DNA of 64,000 bases from Falsiroseomonas tokyonensis (GTDB taxonomy: Bacteria > Pseudomonadota > Alphaproteobacteria > Acetobacterales > Acetobacteraceae), in assembly GCF_019024325.1 (NCBI RefSeq), contig NZ_JAFNJS010000001.1, positions 1,054,001-1,118,000 on the forward strand, read 5' to 3'. The notes beneath the pieces are model-generated. The model did not search any database, was not told the origin of the DNA, and was given only the letters and a program-made list of their open reading frames with translations. Shown here one piece after another: positions 51,290 to 59,526 of this stretch. The first letter of the stretch is position 1; the number at the start of each line of letters is the position of its first letter. The position numbers were made by a program, and so were the translations under genes.

Positions 51290-52371
51290 GCGGGCTCCTG
51301 GACAGGCGGGGCGGTGGAGGCGCGGATCACCAGTTCCGGCACCAGGCGGATATTCTGGCGCGGCCGCGTGGGGTCGGCCATTTCCGCCAGCAGGATCTCC
51401 GCGGCCTGGCGGCCCATGGCGTCGTGCTGGATGCGGATGGTGGTCAGCGCCGGGTGGATGCGGTCGACGAAGGGCATGTCGTTGAAGCCGGTGACGGAGA
51501 TATCCGCGGCGACGCGCAGCCCGGCCGCCTCCATCGCGTCATAGACGCCGAGGCAGAGCATGTCGTTGGCCACCGCCACGGCGGTGAAGCCCTTCCCCGG
51601 CTCGGCCAGCAGCGCCTGCATCGCGGCGCGGCCGGCCTCGCGCGTATAGGCCTGGGCAGGCCGCAGCGCCGCGGGTTCCAGGCCATGCTGCGCAAGCCTG
51701 TCGCGGAACCCCTGCAGACGGTCCGTGGCGGTGGAGACCCCCTCCGGCCCGCCGAGATGGGCGATGCGGCGATGGCCGAGCGCCACCAGGTGGTCCACCG
51801 CCAGGCCGATGCCGTGCCGGTCGTCATTGGTGACGGCGGAGACCGCGGCGCAGCCCGCCCCCTCCGGCATGCGGCGATTGATCAGCACGGCGGGAATGCC
51901 GAGCCGGGCGCAGAGCGAGATGGCGCCGGTGCCGGCGGCGGCGGAGGCCAGCATCAGCCCATCGACCAGATGCGTCGCCATGCGCTCGATCAGCAGCGCC
52001 TCCCGCGCCGGGTCGTTGTCGGTATTGGCCACCAGCGTGGCATAGCCCTGCGCCGCCAGCAGGGTTTCCACCGCATGCAGGATGGGCGGGAAGATCGGGT
52101 TGATCAGATCCGGCACCAGGATGCCGATGGTGCGGGATTTGCGGGTGCGCAGCCCGGCCGCCACGGCGGAAGGCCGCCAGCCCAGCCGGTCCGCCACAGC
52201 CGCCACGCGCAGCGCCACCGCCTCCGTCACCATGCCGCGGGTGGCGGGGTTCAGGGCGCGGGAGACGGTGGAGGCATGCACCCCGGCTTCGCGGGCGACA
52301 TCGGCGATGGTGGCGCGGGGTGGGGAGGCGCCGGGGAGGGCGTCGGGATCGCGGGGTGGGGGCAGGGACAT
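51280..52371 (-). CDS. LacI family transcriptional regulator
   Basis: A 363-residue regulator. The N-terminal HTH is TIADVAREAGVHASTVSRAL with the hinge helix following, and the C-terminal half is a periplasmic-binding-protein fold (IGILVPDLINPIFPPIL, VANDMLCLGVYDAM, ISVTGFNDMPFVDRIHPALT). About 20 Pro-rich residues precede the HTH. It is divergent from a catabolic operon with a perfect operator in between, so it most likely represses that operon in response to a pathway compound. Confidence 0.94.
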   Translation of the reverse strand: MSLPPPRDPDALPGASPPRATIADVAREAGVHASTVSRALNPATRGMVTEAVALRVAAVADRLGWRPSAVAAGLRTRKSRTIGILVPDLINPIFPPILHAVETLLAAQGYATLVANTDNDPAREALLIERMATHLVDGLMLASAAAGTGAISLCARLGIPAVLINRRMPEGAGCAAVSAVTNDDRHGIGLAVDHLVALGHRRIAHLGGPEGVSTATDRLQGFRDRLAQHGLEPAALRPAQAYTREAGRAAMQALLAEPGKGFTAVAVANDMLCLGVYDAMEAAGLRVAADISVTGFNDMPFVDRIHPALTTIRIQHDAMGRQAAEILLAEMADPTRPRQNIRLVPELVIRASTAPPVQEPACR

Positions 52372-52408
52372 CCAGGCGGCTATAGCGCAAGCCCCGGAAA
52401 AGCGGGCA

Positions 52409-52424
52409 CTGCAATCGATTGCAG
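52409..52424. promoter_or_regulatory. LacI-type operator CTGCAATCGATTGCAG
   Basis: A perfect 16-base palindrome with the central CG typical of LacI-family operators (TGCAATCGATTGCA core). It lies 37 bases before the start of the regulator and just upstream of TTGACC at 52432, so bound repressor would act on both promoters. Confidence 0.88.
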
Positions 52425-52431
52425 ATTTTTC

Positions 52432-52460
52432 TTGACCCTCGCCGCGGCAGGCCTTACCGA
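52432..52460 (+). promoter_or_regulatory. Candidate promoter of the ring-cleavage operon
   Basis: TTGACC (52432-52437) followed after 17 bases by TACCGA (52455-52460). The -35 is good, the -10 weak. The LacI operator ends eight bases upstream. The GAGGAA ribosome site of the first gene is at 52471. Confidence 0.45.
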
Positions 52461-52486
52461 ACCGTCAACGGAGGAAATGACCGCCC

Positions 52487-53542
52487 ATGACCGACGCTCC
52501 CCCCGCCGCGGGGAAGGCGCCCGCCGCATCCGCCCAGCCGCCGCAGGCGATGACCCTGCCCCTGCAGGCCCCCGCCTTGCGCTTCGCCGCCTTCGGCGGG
52601 CCGGAGATGCTGGCCTGCCAGGACCTGCCCCTGCCTGTGACGGCGGCGGAGGAGGTGCTGGTGCGCGTCATGGCGGCCTCGGTGAACCCATCCGACGTGA
52701 AGAACCTGGCCGGCCGCATGCGCCAGACCGTGCCGCCGCGCACGCCGGGGCGCGATTTCGCGGGCGTGGTGGTGCAAGGCCCTGCGGCTTGGCAGGGCGT
52801 GGAGGTCTGGGGCACCGGCGGCGATATCGGCTTCACCCGCGATGGCAGCCATGCGCGCTACCTGGCGCTGCCGGTGGCTGCGCTGGCGCGGAAGCCCGCG
52901 AACCTCACCTTCGAACAGGCCGGCGCGGTGGGGGTGAACTACGTCACCGCCTGGATCGGGCTGGACTATGCGCAGCTCAAGCCCGGCGAGACGCTGCTGG
53001 TGCTGGGCGCCACGGGCGGCGTCGGTGGCGCTGCCTGCGGCATCGGCGCGGCGCGCGGCTGCACGGTGATCGCGGCGGTGCGCGGCGCGGCACCGGCCGA
53101 CAGCGCGGCGCGGCATGCGACCCAAAGCTTCATCGACGTGACGCGGGACGATGTGGCGGCGCAGATCGCCGCCGCCACCGGCGGGCGCGGCGTCGACGTG
53201 GTCTATGACTGCGTCGGCAAGCCGGCGCTGACCGAGGCCGCGCTGGCCGCGCTGACCTTCGGCGGCCGCATGATCGTCATCGCCGGCACGCCGGGCGAGC
53301 AGGTGAAGTTCGAGCTGATCCCCTTCTATCGCCGCGAATGCAGGCTGCTCGGCGTGGACAGCCTGAAGCGCTCCGCCGCCGCCTGCGCCCCGATGATGGA
53401 GGCGCTGCGCCCCGGCTTCGAATCCGGCGCCTATCCGGCGCCCGTCCTTGCCGAAACCTATGACCTGGCGCGTGGCGCGGAGGCCTATGCCGCGGTGGCC
53501 CGCGGCACGCGCGGCCGCGTCGTGCTGACCATGGCCGATTGA
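52487..53542 (+). CDS. Zinc-independent alcohol dehydrogenase/quinone oxidoreductase-like protein
   Basis: A 351-residue MDR-superfamily reductase. It has the GroES-like domain (VMAASVNPSDVKNLAGRMRQ), the NADPH site LLVLGATGGVGGAACGIGAA, and GGRGVDVVYDCVGKPALTEA. No structural zinc cysteines are visible, which places it among quinone oxidoreductase-like enzymes. In this operon it may reduce an unsaturated or keto intermediate after ring cleavage. A proline/alanine-rich stretch of 25 residues precedes the domain. Confidence 0.87.
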   Translation: MTDAPPAAGKAPAASAQPPQAMTLPLQAPALRFAAFGGPEMLACQDLPLPVTAAEEVLVRVMAASVNPSDVKNLAGRMRQTVPPRTPGRDFAGVVVQGPAAWQGVEVWGTGGDIGFTRDGSHARYLALPVAALARKPANLTFEQAGAVGVNYVTAWIGLDYAQLKPGETLLVLGATGGVGGAACGIGAARGCTVIAAVRGAAPADSAARHATQSFIDVTRDDVAAQIAAATGGRGVDVVYDCVGKPALTEAALAALTFGGRMIVIAGTPGEQVKFELIPFYRRECRLLGVDSLKRSAAACAPMMEALRPGFESGAYPAPVLAETYDLARGAEAYAAVARGTRGRVVLTMAD

Positions 53543-53556
53543 GAGGGAACCCCCCG

Positions 53557-54405
53557 ATGCCCGAAGGCCATATCACCTATACCAGCGAGAACCTGACCGA
53601 GGCCGTGCTGGCGCGCATCTCGCCCGAGGCCAGTCCGCGCATCCGCCAGATCATGACCTCCCTCGTGACGCATGTGCATGACTTCGTGCGCGAGGTCGAA
53701 CTCGCGCCCGAGGAATGGGAGCAGGGCGTCGGCTTCATCACCGAGCTCGGCCGCTGGTGCGACGACAAGCGGCAGGAGGTCATTCTCCTGTCCGACATCC
53801 TCGGCGTCTCCATGCTGGTGGACGCCATCGCGCATCGCACCCATGCCAGCGTCAGCGAGACCACCGTGCTCGGCCCCTTCCACCGCGAAAATCCTCCCGT
53901 TCTGCAGAACGGCCAGAACATGTCGCCCGGCGTGGCGGGCGAGCCGCTGGAGGTGGAGGTCCGCATCCTGGACGAGGCCGGCCAGCCGCTGGAAGGCGCG
54001 CAGGTGGATGTCTGGCACACCTCGCCGGACGGCTTCTACGACAGCCAGCTGGGCGACGAGCACAATATGCGCGGCCGTTTCGTCACCGGCGCGGATGGCG
54101 TGCTGTCCTTCCCCACCGTGATGCCGGCCAGCTATCCGGTGCCGCATGACGGGCCGGTAGGGCGCGTGCTCGCCTCCATGGGCCGTAGCCCGATGCGGCC
54201 GACGCATGTGCATTTCTGGATCAAGAAGCCCGGCTACCGCGACCTGATCACCCACATCTTCAAGGATGGCGACCCGTATCTGCATGACGATGCGGTGTTC
54301 GGCGTGAAAGCCAGCCTCGTCACGGACTGGGACGCACCGAAGGCGGAAGGCAAGCCCGCGAAACTGCGCTACGAATTCCGGATTCCCCGGGAGGATGTTT
54401 CCTAA
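53557..54405 (+). CDS. Intradiol ring-cleavage dioxygenase (hydroxyquinol/catechol 1,2-dioxygenase family)
   Basis: A 282-residue nonheme Fe(III) dioxygenase that opens a catechol-type ring between the hydroxyls. The N-terminal helical dimerisation domain (about 10-100) precedes the beta-sandwich. The four iron ligands are visible: Tyr161 in GFYDSQ, Tyr193 in SYPVPHDGPVG, and His217/His219 in RPTHVHFWI. The presence of the helical domain and the start of the sandwich at TTVLGPFHRENPP fit hydroxyquinol 1,2-dioxygenases better than protocatechuate enzymes. The exact substrate is inferred. Confidence 0.92.
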   Translation: MPEGHITYTSENLTEAVLARISPEASPRIRQIMTSLVTHVHDFVREVELAPEEWEQGVGFITELGRWCDDKRQEVILLSDILGVSMLVDAIAHRTHASVSETTVLGPFHRENPPVLQNGQNMSPGVAGEPLEVEVRILDEAGQPLEGAQVDVWHTSPDGFYDSQLGDEHNMRGRFVTGADGVLSFPTVMPASYPVPHDGPVGRVLASMGRSPMRPTHVHFWIKKPGYRDLITHIFKDGDPYLHDDAVFGVKASLVTDWDAPKAEGKPAKLRYEFRIPREDVS

Positions 54406-54406
54406 G

Positions 54407-54715
54407 ATGCTGTTCCTGATCCACTGCACCCAGGTCGCCGATGGCGCCGCGATCCGCGAGGCGCATTACGACGCGCATCGTGCCTATCTCAAGGCGAGCC
54501 CCGTCGACATCAAGCTGGCCGGCCCCATGGTGGCCGATGACGGGGAGGCGCGGATCGGCTCCGTCTTCATCGTCGGCGTGCCGGACCGCGCGGCGGCCGA
54601 GGCCTTCGCCGCCGGCGATCCCTTCGCGCAGAACGGGCTGTTCGAACGCGTGCTGATCACCCGCTTCCTCGACATCACGCTCGGCAGGCCCGCCTTCGGC
54701 CCCGCGAAGGACTGA
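54407..54715 (+). CDS. YciI-like small protein of the ring-cleavage operon
   Basis: A 102-residue dimeric alpha-beta barrel protein (MLFLIHCTQ, AHYDAHRAYLKAS, AGDPFAQNGLFERVLITRF), similar in plan to the YciI protein at 5712. The ATG at 54407 fits the fold start; an ATG at 54395 overlaps the dioxygenase stop. Lying directly after an intradiol dioxygenase, it could act as a lactone isomerase or lyase on the ring-cleavage product; this is only a positional guess. Confidence 0.82.
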   Translation: MLFLIHCTQVADGAAIREAHYDAHRAYLKASPVDIKLAGPMVADDGEARIGSVFIVGVPDRAAAEAFAAGDPFAQNGLFERVLITRFLDITLGRPAFGPAKD

Positions 54716-54720
54716 TCACG

Positions 54721-55611
54721 ATGCGCCGCAAATACATCCTGACCTGCGCCGTCACCGGCAATATCACCACGCCGGAGCAGACGCCGCATCTGCCGATCAC
54801 GCCGGAGCAGATCGCCAATGCCGCGATCGAGGCCGCGAAGGCCGGTGCCGCCGTCGCGCATATCCATGTGCGCGACCCCGCCACCGGCAGGCCGTCCATG
54901 TCCATCGACCTGTACCGGGAGGTGATGGACCGCATCCGCGCCTCCGGCACCGATGTGGTGATCAACCTGACCACCGGCCCGGGCGGCCGCTTCGTGCCCT
55001 CCGAGCACAATCCGCGGGAAGCCGCCGCCGGCTCGACCTTGCTGCCGCCGGATCAGCGCGTGGCCCACATCGTCGAGCTGAAGCCGGAGATCGCGACGCT
55101 CGACCTGAACACCATGTGGTCCGGCAGCGCCGTGGTGATCAATGCGCCCTGGTCCGTCACGCGCATGGCGGAGCTGATCTATTCGGTCGGCACCATCCCG
55201 GAGCTCGAGGTTTTCGATTCCGGCGATATCGGCCTGGCGAAGAAGCTGATGGCCGATGGCGTGCTGAAGGGCCCCTGCCTGTTCCAGGTCTGCATGGGCA
55301 TCCGCTATGGCTTCGACTGGGACCCCGCGACGCTGAACTACGCCAAGTCCATCCTGCCGCCGGGCAGCCCCTGGGCGGCCTTCGCCATCGGCCGCATGGA
55401 ATTCCCCATGCTGGCGCAGGCCTGGTTGCTGGGCGGGCATGTGCGCGTCGGGCTCGAGGACAATATTTATCTCAACAAGGGCGAGCTCGCGGTCAGCAAC
55501 ACCGTGCTCGTGGAACGCGCCGTGCGCATTCTTTCCGAGTTTGGCGCGGAGCCGATGACGGCGGCGGAGGCGCGAGCGGAGCTGTCGCAGGTCGGCGGGT
55601 GGTCGCGGTGA
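54721..55611 (+). CDS. 3-keto-5-aminohexanoate cleavage enzyme family protein (BKACE, DUF849)
   Basis: A 296-residue TIM-barrel zinc enzyme. Members condense a beta-keto acid with acetyl-CoA and split it into acetoacetate and a new acyl-CoA. Zinc ligands lie in VAHIHVRDP (His47, His49); other blocks are YILTCAVTGNITTPEQTPHL, NLTTGPGG, FDSGDIG and GHVRVGLEDNIYL. All are intact. In this operon it may process the beta-keto acid formed from the aromatic ring, in place of a CoA-transferase and thiolase. Confidence 0.94.
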   Translation: MRRKYILTCAVTGNITTPEQTPHLPITPEQIANAAIEAAKAGAAVAHIHVRDPATGRPSMSIDLYREVMDRIRASGTDVVINLTTGPGGRFVPSEHNPREAAAGSTLLPPDQRVAHIVELKPEIATLDLNTMWSGSAVVINAPWSVTRMAELIYSVGTIPELEVFDSGDIGLAKKLMADGVLKGPCLFQVCMGIRYGFDWDPATLNYAKSILPPGSPWAAFAIGRMEFPMLAQAWLLGGHVRVGLEDNIYLNKGELAVSNTVLVERAVRILSEFGAEPMTAAEARAELSQVGGWSR

Positions 55612-56354
55612 CCGATCGTGGCGTGCTGATCGTCACCGGTGCCGGGCGCGGCATCGGGGCTGCCATCGCCAAGGCGGCGGCGGCGGATGGCTGGAACGTC
55701 GTCGTCAACTACGCGCGCGACGCGGCCTCTGCCGAGGCCACCGTAGCGGCCATCAAGGGCGCTGGCGGCCGTGCCCAGGCGGTGCAGGCGGATGTGCAGT
55801 CCGAATCCGGCATCGCCGCGCTGTTCGAGGCCGCCGATACCATCGGTCCCGTAAAGGGCCTGGTGAACAATGCGGGCGGCAGCGCCCAGGCGCAGATCGC
55901 CGAGATCACCGCGGCCGATTACGACCTGATGATGGACGGCAATCTGCGCACCACCGTCTTCTGCTCCTCCGCCGCCGTGCGCCGCATGGCGACCGATCGC
56001 GGCGGGCAGGGCGGCGTCATCGTCAATATCGGCTCGCGCGCCTCCGTGCTCGGAGGCCAGCCGGGGCGGGTGATGTATGCCGCCGCCAAGGGTGCGGTGG
56101 ATGGCTTCACCGCAGGCCTCGCCAATGAAGTCGGCAAACTTGGCATCCGCGTGTGCTGCGTGCGGCCGGGCGTGATCCGCACCGAAAGCCACGAGGCGCG
56201 CGCGGGCGCGGACCGGCTGAAGGCGATGACCTCGGCCATCGCGCTCGGGCGGCCCGGAGAGCCGGAGGAGGTGGCGAGCCTGGTGGCTTTCCTGCTCTCG
56301 CCGGGCGCGGCCTACATGACCGGCACGCTGGTGGATATCGGCGGAGGGCGCTGA
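55608..56354 (+). CDS. Short-chain dehydrogenase/reductase (FabG-like)
   Basis: A 248-residue classical SDR: LIVTGAGRGIGAAIAKAAAA, LVNNAGGSAQ, catalytic Ser in VNIGSRAS, YAAAKGAVDGF (Tyr-x3-Lys) and C-terminal YMTGTLVDIGGGR. It starts with GTG overlapping the BKACE stop (GTGA). It probably reduces or oxidises a hydroxy/keto intermediate of the same pathway. Confidence 0.9.
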   Translation: MTDRGVLIVTGAGRGIGAAIAKAAAADGWNVVVNYARDAASAEATVAAIKGAGGRAQAVQADVQSESGIAALFEAADTIGPVKGLVNNAGGSAQAQIAEITAADYDLMMDGNLRTTVFCSSAAVRRMATDRGGQGGVIVNIGSRASVLGGQPGRVMYAAAKGAVDGFTAGLANEVGKLGIRVCCVRPGVIRTESHEARAGADRLKAMTSAIALGRPGEPEEVASLVAFLLSPGAAYMTGTLVDIGGGR

Positions 56355-56389
56355 GCGAGAAGGGCGCGCGACTGGCCGAGGCTTTCAAG

Positions 56390-56488
56390 GCCTGCGCAGC
56401 CCCCCTCACCCAAACCCTCTCCCCCCGTCGGGGGGAGAGGGCTGCGCAGGCTTGGCGCGCAGCGCCTAGCCGGAGCGGGTGAGGGGGG
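56390..56488. repeat. REP-like palindromic element, full copy
   Basis: CCCTCTCCCCCC-GTC-GGGGGGAGAGGG (56415-56441) forms a 12-bp hairpin. It is flanked on the left by CCCCCCTCACCC (56400-56411) and on the right, after 35 bases, by its complement GGGTGAGGGGGG (56477-56488). GCCTGCGCAG (56390) and CTGCGCAGGC (56442) add another pairing. Such CCCTCTCCCC elements are widespread in proteobacteria. It fills the spacer between the SDR and the Bug receptor gene. Confidence 0.8.
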
Positions 56489-56565
56489 CACCGCAGGATC
56501 AAGACCGACTGCAACCAACCAGGCCGGAAAACCGGCCACCAAAAACGTCCAAGGGAATGAAAAAC

Positions 56566-57561
56566 ATGTCCGTGCAGACCACCCGCCGCACCCTGCTCGC
56601 CGCCGCCCTCGCCGCCCCCGCGCTGCTGCCCCAGGGCGCCCGTGCGCAGGCCGCCTGGCCCGCCGGCCAGCCCATCACCCTCATCATTCCCTTCGCCCCC
56701 GGCGGCCCCACCGATGCGGTCGGCCGCATGCTGGCGGAGGCGATGTCGCGCGATCTCGGCGTCAATGTCGTGGCGCAGAATGTCGGCGGCGCCGGCGGCA
56801 CCATCGGCGTGAACCGCGTGGCCCAGGCGCGGCCGGACGGCCACACCATCCTGCTGCACAACATCGGCATGTCCACGGCGCCGACGCTGTATCGCCGCCT
56901 GCCCTACAACCCGCTGACCGCCTTCGAGACGCTGGGCCTGGTCACCGCCACGCCGATGGTCTGGCTGACCCGCCCCGATTTCCCCGCCGCCAATTTCGGC
57001 GAGATGATCCGGCTGATCCGAGAGGGCGGGGAGCGCATCAACCTCGGCAATGCCGGCCTCGGCTCCGCCAGCCAGCTCTGCGGCACGCTGCTGCAGGCGA
57101 GCCTCGGCACGCGCTTCACCACGGTGTCCTTCGCCGGCTCCGGCCCGATCTATCCGGAGCTGATGGCCAATCGCCTCGACATCTATTGCGACCAGACCAC
57201 CAGCGCGATTCCCTTCATCCAGGCGAACCAGATCAAGGCGATGGCGGTGACGACGGCGGAGCCGCTGCCCGCCGTGCCCGGCGTGCCCACCGCCATCCAG
57301 GGCGGGCTGCCGGGCTTCGAGGTGGCGATCTGGCACGGCCTCTACGCGCCGGCCGGCACGCCGAAGCCGGTGCAGGACCGGCTGAACCAGGCGCTGCGCG
57401 CCGCGCTGGCCGATCCCCGCGTGGTGGAGCGCATGACCGGCCTCGGCAGCCCGCCGGAGCCCGTCTCGCGGCAGAACGGGGAGGTGCATCGCGCGCATCT
57501 GGCGGCCGAGATCGAGCGCTGGCGCCCGATCCTGCAGGCCGCTGGCCAGTTCGCGGATTGA
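56566..57561 (+). CDS. Tripartite tricarboxylate transporter receptor (Bug/TctC family)
   Basis: A 331-residue periplasmic receptor with a Tat-like signal (TTRRTLLAAALAAPALLPQG) and family blocks PITLIIPFAPGGPTDAVGR, VAQNVGGAGGTIGVNRVAQA and FTTVSFAGSGPIYPELMANR. AAGGGA nine bases upstream favours the ATG at 56566; the ATG at 56557 has no spacing. It probably delivers an aromatic or carboxylic substrate to the preceding operon. No TctAB pair is adjacent. Confidence 0.9.
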   Translation: MSVQTTRRTLLAAALAAPALLPQGARAQAAWPAGQPITLIIPFAPGGPTDAVGRMLAEAMSRDLGVNVVAQNVGGAGGTIGVNRVAQARPDGHTILLHNIGMSTAPTLYRRLPYNPLTAFETLGLVTATPMVWLTRPDFPAANFGEMIRLIREGGERINLGNAGLGSASQLCGTLLQASLGTRFTTVSFAGSGPIYPELMANRLDIYCDQTTSAIPFIQANQIKAMAVTTAEPLPAVPGVPTAIQGGLPGFEVAIWHGLYAPAGTPKPVQDRLNQALRAALADPRVVERMTGLGSPPEPVSRQNGEVHRAHLAAEIERWRPILQAAGQFAD

Positions 57562-57568
57562 TCGTGTC

Positions 57569-58552
57569 ATGCACGACATCACGCGGCGCAGCGCCATGAC
57601 TCTCGCAGGCGCCCTGGCGGCCGGCGCGGCCAGCGCGCAAGGCCCGGCACGGCTGAACGTGGTGGCCTTCGCGGGGGCCTCCAACCTCGTCCTCTGGGCC
57701 GGCCAGGCCCAGGGCATTTTTGCCCGCCACGGGGTGGAGGTGGCGCTGGAGCTGACGCCGAATTCCCGCGCCATGGCTTCCGACCTCTACGCCGGAAAAT
57801 TCGACCTGGCGCTGACCTCGGTCGACAATATCGTTGCCTATAATGAGGGCCAGGGCGAGGCGCAGCTGCCGGGGCCTTCCGACTTTGCGGCCTTCTTCGG
57901 CGTCGATGACGGCATGCTCTCGGTCATGGCGGCGGCGGATGTGCCCGACCTCGCCGGGCTGCGCGGCAAGGTCGTCTCCGTCGATGCCATGACCACGGGC
58001 TTCGCCTTCGTGCTGCGCGAGGTGCTGGGCCAGGCGGGCATCGCCGACCAGGTGGAATGGGTCGCCGTCGGCGGCGGCGCGCAGCGGCTGGCGGCGCTGC
58101 TGGAGGGCAAGCAGGCGGCGACGCTGCTGAACACCCCGCTGGACCTGGCGGCGGAGGCACGCGGCTTCCGGCGCTTGGCGCGCGGGCGGGATGCGGTGGG
58201 TGCCTATCAGGGCATCGTCGCCGCCGCGCGGCGCGGCGTGATCGACCAGAAGCGGGCGGCGCTGGTGGGCTTCACCCGCGGCTTCCGGGACAGCCTGGCC
58301 TGGCTGGATGCGAACCGGGCGGAGGCCGCGGCCATCCTGACGGCGCGCGCCAATATGCCGCCCCCGGTCGCGGCGCGGGCCGCCACCGCGCTGCTGGATG
58401 CCGAGCGCGGAATCTACCGCGACCTGCGGATCGACGAGGCCGGGCTGCGCACCGTGCTGCGGCTGCGCAGCAAATACGCCCAGCCAGCGAAGGAGCTGGG
58501 CGACATCACGCGCTACATCGACCCCTCGATCCGCGCGGCGGCGCTCGGCTGA
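57569..58552 (+). CDS. NMT1/THI5-like ABC substrate-binding protein
   Basis: A 327-residue periplasmic binding protein of the SsuA/TauA/NMT1 type. The signal peptide contains RRSAMTLAGALAAGAASAQ. Body motifs are WAGQAQGIFARHGVEVALEL, DLALTSVDNIVAYNEGQG and LRGKVVSVDAMTTGFAFVLR. These usually feed ABC importers of sulfonates, pyrimidines or aromatics. It lies seven bases after the Bug gene. No permease or ATPase is adjacent, so its partner must be encoded elsewhere. Confidence 0.88.
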   Translation: MHDITRRSAMTLAGALAAGAASAQGPARLNVVAFAGASNLVLWAGQAQGIFARHGVEVALELTPNSRAMASDLYAGKFDLALTSVDNIVAYNEGQGEAQLPGPSDFAAFFGVDDGMLSVMAAADVPDLAGLRGKVVSVDAMTTGFAFVLREVLGQAGIADQVEWVAVGGGAQRLAALLEGKQAATLLNTPLDLAAEARGFRRLARGRDAVGAYQGIVAAARRGVIDQKRAALVGFTRGFRDSLAWLDANRAEAAAILTARANMPPPVAARAATALLDAERGIYRDLRIDEAGLRTVLRLRSKYAQPAKELGDITRYIDPSIRAAALG

Positions 58553-58568
58553 GAAGCTAAGAAAAAAG

Positions 58569-58609
58569 CCCTCTCCCCCCGCAGGGGGGAGAGGGTTGGG
58601 TGAGGGGGG
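58569..58609. repeat. REP-like palindromic element, half copy
   Basis: CCCTCTCCCCCC-GCA-GGGGGGAGAGGG (58569-58595) followed by TT and GGGTGAGGGGGG (58598-58609). This is the same element as at 56400-56488 but in opposite orientation and lacking one outer arm. It lies between the convergent receptor gene and the interrupted outer-membrane gene and may end transcription from both. Confidence 0.8.
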
Positions 58610-58671
58610 CGTGACGATAAGCCCCCACTTCAGACGCCCTCGCGACCGAACAACCGCCTCAGCCCGCCGGA

Positions 58672-59451
58672 CTACCGCCCGGTCGAGAAACTGTAGGTGA
58701 GGGAGGCGGTCAGGCGCAGGCGGGGGGAATCGCGGTTCAACCCGGCGCCGGCCGCCAGCCCCAGGCTGAGCTGGTCGGTCAGTCCGCGGATCACGCCGGC
58801 CTCCACCAGGCTGTAGTCGCGCTCCCCCTCATCCTGCGTCTGCCGGGAATAGGCGGCGACCAGCACCGTCTGCGGGTTCACCACATGGCTGACCGCGGCG
58901 CCGGCCAGCCAGCCGGTGCGGCGCTCGCCCGGCTGCGGGTCGATGGTGGAGAGGAAGCCGGCATTCAGGTGCAGGCCGAAGCTGCCCGGCCCGCGGCCGG
59001 TCACCCAGCTCGTGGCCGCCGTCAGGTCCATCACCGTGCCGCCGCGGCCCGGCCCGAAGGGCAGCGATGCGCCGAGCGCCAGCGACACGGTCGGCAGCAG
59101 GCCGTCCTGGTCCGCCAGCCGCGCGGTCAGCGCCGGGCCGATGCTGCCCTGGTTCACGCCGCTGCCGTTGCCAAAACCGTAATCGCCGCCGAGGCTCAGC
59201 TCCAGCCGGTCGTTCAGGCCGTATTTCAGGGTCGGCGAGGGCCGGAAATCCTCGCGCCCACCGCGCCCACCGCGCGCCCGCTCATAGCCGAAGACGTTCT
59301 CCAGGGTGAACTCGCCGGCCTCCGAAGTGTAGGCATCGCCGACCGAGAAGGGCGCCCCGGCATTGGGCTAGGCCCCATCCTCCTCCGCCGCGGCGGCGAA
59401 GGGCAGCAGTGCGCCCAGCAGCAGGAGGAGCGGGAAGGGTCTGGCGGGCAT
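58672..59451 (-). pseudogene. Outer-membrane beta-barrel protein gene interrupted by an amber codon
   Basis: From the ATG at 59451 the frame encodes a signal peptide (FPLLLLLGALLPFAAAAEED) and reaches a TAG at codon 28 (59368-59370). The same frame then runs on for 231 codons to 58672 without a shift. The downstream part has alternating hydrophobic residues and many Gly/aromatic turns (GEFTLENVFGYERARG, LELSLGGDYGFGNGSG) and ends LTASLTYSFSTGR, as in small transporter-type beta-barrels. Codon 28 lies just after the predicted cleavage site, so the mature protein cannot be exported if TAG stops translation. A sequencing error or a suppressor are the alternatives. Confidence 0.75.
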
Positions 59452-59526
59452 CTGGCGGCTCCGTGGCGGCGCCGGTTCCTGTCCGGCCGGGGATGAACCA
59501 ATCGGAAAGGCGGCGGTTCCGGTCGC

